From Pseudomonadota bacterium (GTDB lineage: Bacteria; Pseudomonadota; Alphaproteobacteria; Caulobacterales; Caulobacteraceae): 16,847 nt of DNA. The notes beneath the pieces are model-generated. The model was not told the origin of the DNA, ran no database searches, and saw only the letters and a list, made by a program, of their open reading frames with translations. Shown here piece after piece: positions 7,606 to 16,441 of this stretch. The position numbers were made by a program, and so were the translations under genes. The first letter of the stretch is position 1, and the number at the start of each line of letters is the position of its first letter. Where the stretch lies: contig JAEZCL010000312.1 of NCBI GenBank assembly GCA_023433585.1, forward strand, positions 1 through 16,847, given 5' to 3'.

Positions 7606-7625
<20 letters not shown>
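6912..7625 (+). CDS. YafY-type HTH transcriptional regulator with WYL domain
   Basis: This 237-residue DNA-binding protein opens with MRRADRLFQIIQLLRR, the standard start of YafY-type regulators. A winged HTH_11/DeoR-like domain covers residues 1-60, with TAEAVAAELETSKRTVYRDI as the helix-turn-helix. A WYL ligand-sensing domain lies at about 140-215, around KVVIDYVDEQDRASRRVIWPFLAAYRD split over two strands. The ligand is unknown. Members of this group often sit beside the gene they control, here the divergent GST. The start is fixed because an in-frame TGA lies just upstream at 6906-6908. Its GAGGA abuts the ATG with almost no spacing, so initiation may be inefficient or leaderless. The last 20 bases overlap the 3' end of the convergent mmsA gene. 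Confidence 0.9.
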
Positions 7626-9108
<1,483 letters not shown>

Positions 9109-9136
9109 GGTCCTGAATCTTCCCTGAGCTGTTGTT

Positions 9137-9154
9137 CGGGTCGTCTTAGACCCG
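9137..9154. promoter_or_regulatory. Inverted repeat upstream of mmsA
   Basis: CGGGTC and GACCCG form a 6-bp dyad around GTCTTA, with a nested perfect GTCTTAGAC (9143-9151). It lies 29-46 bases before the mmsA ATG, where a promoter or operator would be expected. The evidence is the symmetry and position only, and six-base arms are not rare in GC-rich DNA. Confidence 0.25.
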
Positions 9155-9202
9155 CCGGACGCGCGGCGCCAGAAGGGCGGGGATGCAGGACGATATCGCC
9201 GT

Positions 9203-9231
9203 TTGACAGGACTGGGCGGCGCAGGTTCATT
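9203..9231 (+). promoter_or_regulatory. Candidate sigma-70-type promoter for the hydrolase-P450 operon
   Basis: A perfect TTGACA (9203-9208) is followed, after exactly 17 bases, by TTCATT (9226-9231), which shares three of six positions with the -10 consensus. Transcription would start near 9238 and give a leader of only about 14 bases, which still contains the GGAGAGG ribosome site at 9242-9248. The -35 box is strong and the -10 is weak. Confidence 0.4.
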
Positions 9232-9251
9232 GCCGCCGCACGGAGAGGGCG

Positions 9252-10415
9252 ATGATGAGGGAGCGGGTCGATTCGGCCGGAACGGAGCGCGCGCACCGGC
9301 GCCGCCTGCTGTTCATTCCCGGCTATGATCCGCGATCGCCGGCCGCCTATCACCGCATGTGGGTCGAGGAAGCGCCGAAACAGGCGGCCGTCTCCGGCGC
9401 CGTCATCGAGGTGGGACGCCGACGCGCCGACGGGGATCGCGCGCTGGACTGGACGGTCAGGACGGTCATGAACGGGCGCGAGGCCGAGACCCGCGTCACC
9501 CTGCTGCGCTGGGACGATCTGGTGCGCGCCTGGTGGCTGAGGGGGGAACGGCGGGTGATCGCGGCCATGCCCCGGTGGGTGTCGGCCATGAGCCGGGCGG
9601 GCGTTTACCGGCTGACGCGCAGGGAGGCCCGGCCCGCCTGGCTGTGCCTGATGACCCCGCCGGTGATCCTGGGCGGCCTGGTCGTGCTGCTGTTGCTGGC
9701 GGCCGGACTGGCCGGGCTGGCGCATCCGTTCGCCGGGCTGGCCGTGCTGGCTGTCTCTCCGTGGCTGCTCGTGCGGCTGTGGCGCCGGATGGACGCGCTG
9801 GCCAACTGCGGCTGGGTCAGCCAGTGCTTCGCCTACATGACCGGCGTGGCGGTCGATCCGCCGCCGGAACAGGACCGGCGTATCGAGGAATTCGCCGACC
9901 GCCTGATCGCCGCAGTGGACGAGGACGGGGCCGACGAGGTGGTGCTGGCGGGGTTCAGCCTGGGCGGCAACCAGGCGGTGCGGGCCCTGGCCCGGGCGCT
10001 GGAGCGGCGGCCCGACCTGGGGCGGGGCCGCACGGCCGTGACCCTGCTGACCCTGGGCCAGGACCTGTGCATCCAGGCGATGCTGGGGGACGAAGCCTTC
10101 AGGGCGGCGCTGAGAACCGTGGAGGCCGAGCGCTCCATCGGATGGGTGGACGCCACCTCGGCCTCGGACCCGGCCTCGGCCTGCACGCTTCACGCCCTGC
10201 ACGGCGTGCTCGCCGAGCCTGATCCGCACCGGCCCGTCCGCCGCGCGCCGCGATTCCACAAGCTGCTGACAGCCGAACGGTTCCGCGCCATCCGCCGCGA
10301 TCCTCTGGCGTTCCACTTCCAGTATCTGAAGGCCACAGACATGGCCGGCGGCTACGACTGGTTCGCCCTGGCGGCGGGGCCGGATTTTCTGATCGAGCGG
10401 AGTCCCGCGACATGA
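9252..10415 (+). CDS. Membrane-anchored alpha/beta-hydrolase-like protein of unknown function
   Basis: This 387-residue protein is not one I can assign to a named enzyme. An N-terminal strand RRLLFIPGYDPRSP at residues 17-30 looks like the first hydrolase strand and oxyanion loop. Two hydrophobic helices follow at about 136-157 and 159-177. A nucleophile elbow VVLAGFSLGGNQAVRAL is next, with Ser236 in the GxSxG setting. DPLAFHFQYLKATDMAGGYDWF near the C-terminus holds a candidate catalytic histidine. This suggests a serine hydrolase or lipase-like fold with a two-helix membrane hairpin inserted before the catalytic elbow. Two ATGs (9252 and 9255) follow GGAGAGG, and the second has the better spacing. 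The stop overlaps the P450 start by ATGA, so both proteins are probably made together and may act on one lipophilic substrate. That joint role is inference. Confidence 0.75.
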   Translation: MMRERVDSAGTERAHRRRLLFIPGYDPRSPAAYHRMWVEEAPKQAAVSGAVIEVGRRRADGDRALDWTVRTVMNGREAETRVTLLRWDDLVRAWWLRGERRVIAAMPRWVSAMSRAGVYRLTRREARPAWLCLMTPPVILGGLVVLLLLAAGLAGLAHPFAGLAVLAVSPWLLVRLWRRMDALANCGWVSQCFAYMTGVAVDPPPEQDRRIEEFADRLIAAVDEDGADEVVLAGFSLGGNQAVRALARALERRPDLGRGRTAVTLLTLGQDLCIQAMLGDEAFRAALRTVEAERSIGWVDATSASDPASACTLHALHGVLAEPDPHRPVRRAPRFHKLLTAERFRAIRRDPLAFHFQYLKATDMAGGYDWFALAAGPDFLIERSPAT

Positions 10416-11869
10416 CCCTGTTCACCCCGCCGCGCCCGGCCACGGCGCCGGAGAAACGCTCGACCCTGACCCAGCGCATCGCCCTGTTGCGGTCGGGTCT
10501 CGGCACCTTCCGCGAAGGCAGCTACGGCCAGAAGATGGGACGGCACGGGTTCCGCACCCTGCCGTTCTTCAGGCGGCGCTGGGTCTTCACCGTGCGGGAT
10601 CCGGAGCTGGTGCGCGAGGTTCTGGTCAGGCGCGCGGAGGCTTTTCCCAAGTCCGGCCTGATGGACGCCATGCTGCGGGCCCTGACGGGCTATTCCATCT
10701 TCGTCAGCAACGGCGAGATCTGGGGGCGCCAGCGCCGCCTCATCGACCCGGCCCTGGAGCAGGCGCGGGTGCGCGACGTGTTCGCCCGGATGCTGGAGGC
10801 CGCGACCATCGCCGCCGCGCGGATGGAGACCCTGGCCGACACCGGCGAGCCGGTGCGCGCGGACGTGGAGATGACCCGCTTCGCCGCCGACGTCATCTTC
10901 CGCACCATCTTTTCCGAACCGATTTCGAACGCGGCGGCCGAACGGGTGATCGCCGCCTTCGAGGTGTTCCAGGGCGTGGCCTACGCTCACGGCATGCTGG
11001 GCCTGGCCAGGGCGCCGTCGCGCATCCTGCCCGGCTGGGGCCGCGCCCGGCGGGCCGCGCGCATCATCAGGAAGGCCATCGACGAGCCGTTGCGGCGGCG
11101 ACTGGCGGACCATGCGGCGGGGCGGCCGACGCCGGACAACGACATCCTGGCGGCCCTGATCGACGGGGTCGATCCGGTGACGGGCACCTCCTTCGACGGC
11201 GACGAACTGCTGGACCAGATCGCCATGCTGTTCCTGGCCGGGCACGAGACCTCGGCCAGCGCCCTGGCCTGGAGCCTGTATCTGATGGCCGAATGCCCGC
11301 ACGTTCAGGCGCGGGTGGCGGCCGAGGCGGACGCGGTTCTGGGCGATCAGGCGCCCGCCTTCGAGCACATGAAGCGGCTGGCCTTCACCCGCGACGTGTT
11401 CCGCGAAGCCATGCGGCTTTATCCGCCGGTGGCGTTCCTGGCGCGCGACTGTCCGGCGGGGGAGCGGCTGGGGCCCAAGGACATTCCCGCCGGATCGGTG
11501 GTCATGGTCTCGCCCTGGCTGAGCCACCGGCAGGCCGAGCGGTGGACCCAGCCCCACGCCTTCGACCCGGACCGCTTCGCCTGTCCCGAGGGCAAGGCGG
11601 CCATGGCCGGGGGCTATTTCCCCTTCAGCGTCGGGCCGCGCGTGTGCCCCGGCGCGGCCTTCGCGCTTCAGGAGGCGGTGCTGGTCCTGTCCATGCTGGC
11701 GCGCCGGTTCCGCTTTGAGGCGGATCCGGCCTGGACGCCCGTGCCGGTGGCGCGCCTGACCCTGCGCTCGGCCAACGGGGTGCGGCTGAGGGTGTGGTCG
11801 CGGACGGCCGAGGCGGAGCCTGAAGTTGGACTGCAAGACGAAAAAACAGTGCAATTGGAGTGCAATTGA
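10412..11869 (+). CDS. Cytochrome P450
   Basis: This 485-residue haem-thiolate monooxygenase would insert one oxygen atom into a probably hydrophobic substrate, using electrons from partners not present here. The I-helix oxygen-binding motif AGHET is at 276-280, the K-helix ExxR is Glu332-Arg335 in EAMRLYPPV, and DPDRF follows. The haem loop FPFSVGPRVCPGAAF has Cys412 as the ligand. The WGRQRRLIDPAL C-helix is also typical. No transmembrane anchor is visible. Family homology should end near LRLRVWSR. About 21 more residues, rich in Glu and Gln and ending VQLECN, come from AT-richer DNA made partly of 11-bp repeats, so the natural stop may have been displaced. Translation is coupled to the upstream hydrolase-like gene. 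The subfamily and substrate cannot be told from sequence alone. Confidence 0.93.
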   Translation: MTLFTPPRPATAPEKRSTLTQRIALLRSGLGTFREGSYGQKMGRHGFRTLPFFRRRWVFTVRDPELVREVLVRRAEAFPKSGLMDAMLRALTGYSIFVSNGEIWGRQRRLIDPALEQARVRDVFARMLEAATIAAARMETLADTGEPVRADVEMTRFAADVIFRTIFSEPISNAAAERVIAAFEVFQGVAYAHGMLGLARAPSRILPGWGRARRAARIIRKAIDEPLRRRLADHAAGRPTPDNDILAALIDGVDPVTGTSFDGDELLDQIAMLFLAGHETSASALAWSLYLMAECPHVQARVAAEADAVLGDQAPAFEHMKRLAFTRDVFREAMRLYPPVAFLARDCPAGERLGPKDIPAGSVVMVSPWLSHRQAERWTQPHAFDPDRFACPEGKAAMAGGYFPFSVGPRVCPGAAFALQEAVLVLSMLARRFRFEADPAWTPVPVARLTLRSANGVRLRVWSRTAEAEPEVGLQDEKTVQLECN

Positions 11870-11880
11870 ACCGCAATTCC
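11848..11880 (+). repeat. Three tandem 11-bp repeats across the end of the P450 gene
   Basis: AGTGCAATTGG (11848-11858), AGTGCAATTGA (11859-11869) and the diverged ACCGCAATTCC (11870-11880) follow each other with no gap. The 11-bp period is about one DNA helical turn. The P450 stop codon TGA is the end of the second unit. A further copy of the core, AGTGCAATCC, is at 11920-11929, and an inverted GAATTGC is at 12031-12037. They could be protein-binding iterons or a slippage product. Confidence 0.6.
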
Positions 11881-12075
11881 TGAACGAAAACAGCAGGCGT
11901 GAATTTCCGAGTCCCATGCAGTGCAATCCGCTCCCTCTTTCCCGTCAGCGCGACGCGCCGAGGCGGACGCATTCTGAAGGCGCCGGAAGGCAGGGGGATG
12001 AAATCGGGACGCTTGAAGCGACGACCCTTTGAATTGCAAAGAGTTGTCTTTGAAGAATGCGAGAATTGGCGCGGG
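11870..12075. other. Intergenic stretch, AT-richer, without a supported gene
   Basis: This is the first part of the 361-bp gap between the convergent P450 and S9 peptidase genes. It has lower GC than its surroundings and no open frame with credible similarity. Besides the GCAATT cores it holds CTTTGAA at 12027-12033 and again at 12048-12054, a 21-bp spacing equal to two helical turns. A CTTTG/CAAAG dyad around AATTG is at 12027-12041. No terminator with a T-run was seen, and the rest of the gap is the inverted-repeat element from 12076. Confidence 0.5.
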
Positions 12076-12225
12076 CCTTCTCCCTCCCCGTCCCGGGGAG
12101 GGCGGTCGGCGCGAAGCGACGGCCGGGTGGGAAGGGCTCGGCGACATAGGCGCTGTCTCGCCTTGCCGCCCCCACCCGCTTCGCCTGCGGCTCAGCCCCC
12201 TCCCCATGAAGGGGAGGGAGAAAGA
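12076..12225. repeat. ~150-bp nested inverted-repeat intergenic element (REP/MITE-like)
   Basis: The outer arms TTCTCCCTCCCC (12078-12089) and GGGGAGGGAGAA (12211-12222) are perfect 12-bp complements. Each end also folds on itself: CCCTCCCC/GGGGAGGG at 12082-12102 and at 12198-12218, both with 5-base loops. Inside, CGGGTGGG (12124-12131) pairs with CCCACCCG (12171-12178), and GGCGA (12140-12144) with TCGCC (12158-12162) near the centre. No coding frame is credible. Elements with GGGGAGGG ends and a CGGGTGGG core are, to my knowledge, scattered through intergenic regions of related alphaproteobacteria, but the copy number here is not visible. It ends five bases from the S9 peptidase stop and may also act as a bidirectional barrier to convergent transcription. 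Confidence 0.7.
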
Positions 12226-12230
12226 GGAGC

Positions 12231-14300
12231 CTATTCCGCCTCGTCGCCGATGTGGCGATCCAGCCAGCCGAACACCTCGTTGTGCCAGCGCAGGCTGTTG
12301 GCGGGGCGCAGGACCCAGTGGTTCTCGTCGGGGAAATAGAGGAACTGGCTGTCGATCCCGCGCCGCTGGAGCGCGGTGAAGGCGGCGATGGACTGGTCGG
12401 TGGGCACCCGGTAATCCAGCCCGCCCTGGATCACCATCATCGGCGTGCGCCAGTTCTGCACATGGTTGACCGGGTTGAAGTCCTCGTAGGTCGTGCCGCG
12501 CTCCCACGGGCTGCCCCGGTTCTCCCACTCGGTGAACCACAGCTCTTCGGTCGAATAGCCCATGAAGCGGGTGTCGAAGACGCCGTCGTGATTGACCATG
12601 CACTGGAAGGCGTCGGGCCAGTTCCCCGCGATCCAGTTTATCATGTAGCCGCCGTAGGAGGCGCCCAGGGCGCAGGCCCGCTCGCCGTCCAGGAAGTCAT
12701 AGCGCTCGAGCGCGTGCGCCCAGCCCTTCTGCAGATCCTCCAGCGGGCGGTCGCCCCAATGGCCGCTGATCGAGTCGGTGAATTCCTGGCCGTAGCCGAC
12801 CGACCCGTGGAAATCGATCATCACCACCGCATAGCCCGCCCCGGCGTAGGTGGACGGGTTCCAGCGGTAGGACCAGGAATTGCCGAACGACCCTTGCGGC
12901 CCGCCGTGGATCAGGAAGGCCACCGGATAGGTCCCGCCCTCCACATAGTTCGCCGGCTTGATGACATAGCCGTGCACCGTTTCGCCGTTCCAGCCGGGGA
13001 AACTGAACTGCTCGGCCTCGCCGAAGGCCAGGTCGGACAGCTGGGGGTTCGGGTCATGGATCAGGCGGGGCATTTCGCGGCCGCGGAAGGTCTTGGCGTA
13101 AAGGGCGTTCGGATGGGTCAGATCGGCCATGGCCAGGATGAAGCCCGAGGGGGTCTGCTGGACCGCCGCCACATAGCCCTCGCCGGTGATGGGCACGACC
13201 GAGCCGGAGATGACGTCGATCTGGAACAGCTTCACCTGGCCTGTGTCATAGGCGGTGGCGTAGAGGCTGCGGCCGTCGGCGGACCATTGCAGGGTGTCGG
13301 GCGAACGGTCCCAGTTGGCGGCGATCTGGCGCACCTGGCCGGTCTGCATGTCGCGCAGCATGATGCGCCACTGGTCCGCCTCGAAGCCGGGACGGCTCAT
13401 GGCGCGCCAGGCCAGGGTGCGGCCGTCCGGCGAGAATACCGGGCCGTCGTCCCAGGCGGGATTGGCCTCGGTCAGATTGACCCGCTCTGAGCCGTCCAGC
13501 GGCTGAAGATGAATGTCGAAATTGGTCGACCAGGGCTCGCTGACCCCAGCCTCGCGGGCGGCGAAGACGACGCCGTCGCCGTCCGGCGTGAAGGCGTAGG
13601 CGCTCTCGTCGCCGAAGGGGCGAGAGGGGGTGTCGCCGTCGAAGCCGCGCGTGGCCCAGATCGGCTCGCCCTCGGCCACGCCCTGCTCGTCCAGGTTCAC
13701 GACGAAGACATGGTTGCGGGTGCCGTCGCTCCACTGATCCCAGTGGCGCACGAACAGCTGGGTGTAGAGGGTTCCGGAATTGTCCGGCTCCTGGTCCAGA
13801 CGCGCGGCGGTGCAGGCCAGGTCCTCACAGTCGGGGAACACGGCGGCCGAGACGGCCAGGCGATCGGCGTCCGGGCTGAGGCGGAAGGTCTGGACGTCCA
13901 CCGGCAGGTCGGTGACCTGGACGGCGGCCTCGCCGTCCGCGTCGGTGCGCCAGATCTGGGTCGAGCCCGAACGGCCCGACAGGAAGAACAGTTGCCCGTC
14001 CGAACTCCACCGGGCCGAGAAGGCGCCGTCGTCCGAGACCGCCAGGCGCCGGGGCTCGGCCTCGCCGTCGTTCAGATCGAGGATGAACAGGCTGCTGGAC
14101 CCGCCGTCCAGCGGCGTGGGCCGCACCGCATAGACCACCTGTGACCCGTCCGGCGACACCTGGGGATCGGACAGGCGGTCGGCGTTCAGCATGTCGCGGT
14201 AGGTGAAGGCCCGGTCCTGGGCCGTCGCGGCATGGGGCAGGCAGAGGGCGGGCAAGGCGAACGCGGCCAGGGCCGCAGCGGTCAGAAGGGCGGGGCGCAT
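12231..14300 (-). CDS. Secreted S9-family peptidase (acylaminoacyl-peptidase / prolyl-oligopeptidase type)
   Basis: This 689-residue serine peptidase begins with a signal peptide of about 27 residues (MRPALLTAAALAAFALPALC, ending near ATAQD), so it should be exported to the periplasm or beyond. Residues ~35-420 form a beta-propeller with repeated blades of the WD40-like PD40 type, such as SPDGSQVVYAVR, WSSDGQLFFLSG, FSPDGRTLAWR and WSADGRSLYATA. The C-terminal alpha/beta-hydrolase domain has the triad Ser548 (GASYGGYM), Asp629 (QGGLDYRVP) and His661 (DENHW), with the usual spacing for S9C. HGGPQGSFGNSWSYRW supplies the oxyanion region. It probably trims short peptides for nutrition. GAGG six bases before the ATG is a good ribosome site. 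It follows the ABC permease on the same strand by 78 bp, so it may be co-transcribed or have its own promoter. Confidence 0.93.
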   Translation of the reverse strand: MRPALLTAAALAAFALPALCLPHAATAQDRAFTYRDMLNADRLSDPQVSPDGSQVVYAVRPTPLDGGSSSLFILDLNDGEAEPRRLAVSDDGAFSARWSSDGQLFFLSGRSGSTQIWRTDADGEAAVQVTDLPVDVQTFRLSPDADRLAVSAAVFPDCEDLACTAARLDQEPDNSGTLYTQLFVRHWDQWSDGTRNHVFVVNLDEQGVAEGEPIWATRGFDGDTPSRPFGDESAYAFTPDGDGVVFAAREAGVSEPWSTNFDIHLQPLDGSERVNLTEANPAWDDGPVFSPDGRTLAWRAMSRPGFEADQWRIMLRDMQTGQVRQIAANWDRSPDTLQWSADGRSLYATAYDTGQVKLFQIDVISGSVVPITGEGYVAAVQQTPSGFILAMADLTHPNALYAKTFRGREMPRLIHDPNPQLSDLAFGEAEQFSFPGWNGETVHGYVIKPANYVEGGTYPVAFLIHGGPQGSFGNSWSYRWNPSTYAGAGYAVVMIDFHGSVGYGQEFTDSISGHWGDRPLEDLQKGWAHALERYDFLDGERACALGASYGGYMINWIAGNWPDAFQCMVNHDGVFDTRFMGYSTEELWFTEWENRGSPWERGTTYEDFNPVNHVQNWRTPMMVIQGGLDYRVPTDQSIAAFTALQRRGIDSQFLYFPDENHWVLRPANSLRWHNEVFGWLDRHIGDEAE

Positions 14301-14378
14301 GATGTTCCTCGTGTCGAACCTTTGCGGCGAGGGGTAGCATGGGTCCGGGCGTTGGGGAACGCGGGCGGCGAACCGGGC

Positions 14379-15506
14379 TCAGTCCAGGGTGGTGCGGTAG
14401 CGGGCCATGGCCACGGTCCCGATCGCCAGGACGAACAACAGCAACGCCGCGAGGCTGGGCCAGGCGTCCATCACGCCCGCCCCTTTCAGCAGCGAGCCCC
14501 GGACGATCCGCAGGAAGTGGGTCACGGGAATCGCCATGCCGATCCACTGGGCCCAATCCGGCATGCCCCGGAACGGAAACATGAAGCCGGACAGCAGCAC
14601 GCTGGGCAGGATGTAGAAGACCGACATCTGCATGGCCTGGAGCTGGGTCCGGGACACCGTCGAGATCAGGAACCCCAGCGCCAGCGACCCGATGATGAAC
14701 AGGCTGAGCCCCAGGGCCAGCGCGCCCCAGCCGCCGACCATGGGCGCCTGGAACAACAGCCTGGCCAGCACCAGGAACACCACCGCCTGGATGGCCCCCA
14801 CCAACACATAGGGCGCCAGTTTTCCGATCATCACCTCCAGCGGCCGGGCGGGGGTGGCCAGCAGGCTTTCCATGGTGCCGCGCTCGCGTTCGCGCGCCAT
14901 GCCCAGGGAGGTCATCATCACCAGGGTCATGGACAGGATCACCCCCAGCAGGCCCGGCACGATGTTGTAGGCGGTGATGTTCTCGGGATTGTAGCGCCGG
15001 TGCACGACCACCTCGAACGGCGGCGCGGCGCCCGGCGGGCGGGCCAGGGGCCCGGTCAGCTCGCGGGCCAGGGCCTGGCCCGGCAGGCCCTGAAGCGCGG
15101 CCAGGGCGCCGCTGGTGGCCGAAGGGTCTGAGGCGTCGGCCTCCACCAGCAGGGTCGCGCCGTCGCCGCGCACCACCCGGCGCGTGAAGTCCGCCGGGAT
15201 CAGCACCGCGAACTGGGCCTCGCCCCGCGCCAGCGCCCGGTCCAGGTCGGCCTGGCTGCGCGCCGCCTCGGTGACGTCGAAATAGCCGCTGTTCTCCATG
15301 GCCCCCAGCACCGAGCGCGAGAAGGCGCTCTGGTCCAGGTCCAGCACGATGGTCGGCAGGTTGCGGGGATCGTCGTTGATGGCGTAGCCGAACAGCAAGA
15401 GCTGGATGATCGGCATGACCAGGATCATGGCGTAGGTCAGCCGGTCGCGCGTGACCTGGATGAACTCCTTGGCCATGACGGCCCAGGTGCGGGTCAGGGA
15501 CAGCAT
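14379..15506 (-). CDS. ABC-2 type transporter permease (YbhR/YhhJ-like)
   Basis: This 375-residue inner-membrane protein has the ABC-2 exporter layout. One N-terminal helix (about 24-42, MILVMPIIQLLLFGYAI) is followed by a periplasmic domain of ~130 residues. Five more hydrophobic helices come in the C-terminal half, from about AYNIVPGLLGVILSMTLVMM to LAALLLFVLAIGTVAMARY. The conserved cytoplasmic ERERGTMESLLATPARPLEVMIGK, split by the coupling helix, is the ABC-2 hallmark. It would pair as a homodimer with the ATPase encoded just upstream, since only one permease is seen here, whereas YbhFSR-type systems have two. The ATG shares one base with the ATPase stop. Drugs, lipids or polysaccharide precursors are the usual cargo of this family, and nothing here narrows it down. 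Confidence 0.9.
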   Translation of the reverse strand: MLSLTRTWAVMAKEFIQVTRDRLTYAMILVMPIIQLLLFGYAINDDPRNLPTIVLDLDQSAFSRSVLGAMENSGYFDVTEAARSQADLDRALARGEAQFAVLIPADFTRRVVRGDGATLLVEADASDPSATSGALAALQGLPGQALARELTGPLARPPGAAPPFEVVVHRRYNPENITAYNIVPGLLGVILSMTLVMMTSLGMARERERGTMESLLATPARPLEVMIGKLAPYVLVGAIQAVVFLVLARLLFQAPMVGGWGALALGLSLFIIGSLALGFLISTVSRTQLQAMQMSVFYILPSVLLSGFMFPFRGMPDWAQWIGMAIPVTHFLRIVRGSLLKGAGVMDAWPSLAALLLFVLAIGTVAMARYRTTLD

Positions 15507-16441
15507 CAGGCCGCGTCCCGGCGCTGTTCGCGCCTGAGATCGGCGACCAGCTGGATGAACACGTCCTCAAGCGTCGGGCGCGCCTCGGCCCATGCGATAG
15601 GCGGGCGCCGGTGCGGGGCGATGGCGGCCTCCAGGGCGGCGCGGTCGCGGCCGGACACGTGCAGGGTGGTCCCGAAAGCGGCGGCCATCTCCACGCCCGG
15701 CTGTTCGCGCAGGGCCGAAGCCAGCCGGTCCGCGCCCGGGCCCTCGGCGTTGAAGGTGATGAGGCCGGAGCGGTCGATCACCTCGTCGGCGGTTCCCCGC
15801 GCCAGGGTCTGGCCGGACGCGATATAGGCGATCTCGTGACAGCGTTCGGCCTCATCCATGTAGTGGGTCGAGACCAGCACGGTCATGCCCTGGGCCGACA
15901 GGGCGTGGATCTCGTCCCAGAAGGTGCGCCGCGCCTCCGGGTCCACCCCGGCGGTGGGTTCGTCCAGGAGCAGCAGCTCCGGTTCGTGCAGGGTGGCGGC
16001 GGCCAGGGCCAGGCGCTGCTTCCAGCCGCCGGACAGGGTTCCCGCCGGCTGGTCCCGCCGCGCGGCCAGGCCCAGGCGCTCCAGGGCCTGGTCGACCCGC
16101 TCGCGCCGCCGGTCCAGCTCATGGACCCGCGCGGTGAAGGTCAGGTTCTGGGCGATGGTCAGGTCCTCGTAGAGCGAGAACTTCTGGGTCATGTAGCCCA
16201 CGCGCCGTTTGATCTCGCCGGCCTGGCGGATCACGTCCAGGCCCAGCACCGTCCCCTCGCCGCTGTCCGGCGTCAGCAGGCCGCACAGCATGCGCAGGGT
16301 GGTGGTCTTGCCCGCGCCGTTGGGGCCCAGGAAGCCGCAGATGCGGCCGCGCTCGACCCGGATGGCGAAATCCCTGACCGCGTGCAGGGCGCCGAAATGC
16401 TTGTTCAGGCCCCTGACGTCGATGGCCGGGGCCTGGCTCAC
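15506..16441 (-). CDS. ABC exporter ATP-binding protein
   Basis: This 311-residue cytosolic nucleotide-binding subunit powers the neighbouring permease. Walker A is GPNGAGKT at residues 39-46, the Q-loop is Gln86, the signature is LSGGWKQ at 136-142, Walker B ends LLLLDEP with catalytic Glu161, and the switch His193 is in STHYMDEA. The DrrA/YbhF-like C-terminal extension runs from about residue 215, and ends TLEDVFIQLVADLRREQRRDAA. It starts at a GTG (16441-16439) that overlaps the HlyD stop as GTGA, with GGAG eight bases before it. The frame is open upstream to 16756, but that part translates the adaptor gene out of frame and has no ABC similarity. Only one ATPase domain is present, so a dimer is expected. 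All catalytic residues are intact. Confidence 0.95.
   Translation of the reverse strand: MSQAPAIDVRGLNKHFGALHAVRDFAIRVERGRICGFLGPNGAGKTTTLRMLCGLLTPDSGEGTVLGLDVIRQAGEIKRRVGYMTQKFSLYEDLTIAQNLTFTARVHELDRRRERVDQALERLGLAARRDQPAGTLSGGWKQRLALAAATLHEPELLLLDEPTAGVDPEARRTFWDEIHALSAQGMTVLVSTHYMDEAERCHEIAYIASGQTLARGTADEVIDRSGLITFNAEGPGADRLASALREQPGVEMAAAFGTTLHVSGRDRAALEAAIAPHRRPPIAWAEARPTLEDVFIQLVADLRREQRRDAA

Noticed and set aside
12082..12102. GGGGAGGG hairpin as an intrinsic terminator for the P450 operon
   Set aside because: The stem is strong but no T-run follows on either strand, so it is treated as part of the repeat element.
11899..12339. Plus-strand open frame of 146 codons over the P450-S9 gap
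   Set aside because: It is composed of the repeat element and the antisense end of the S9 gene, is Arg/Pro/Ser-rich and shows no homology or good ribosome site.
13825..15570. 581-codon minus-strand frame running through the permease into the S9 peptidase
   Set aside because: It is an out-of-frame reading of both genes. The permease and peptidase frames have clear helices, signal peptide and motifs.
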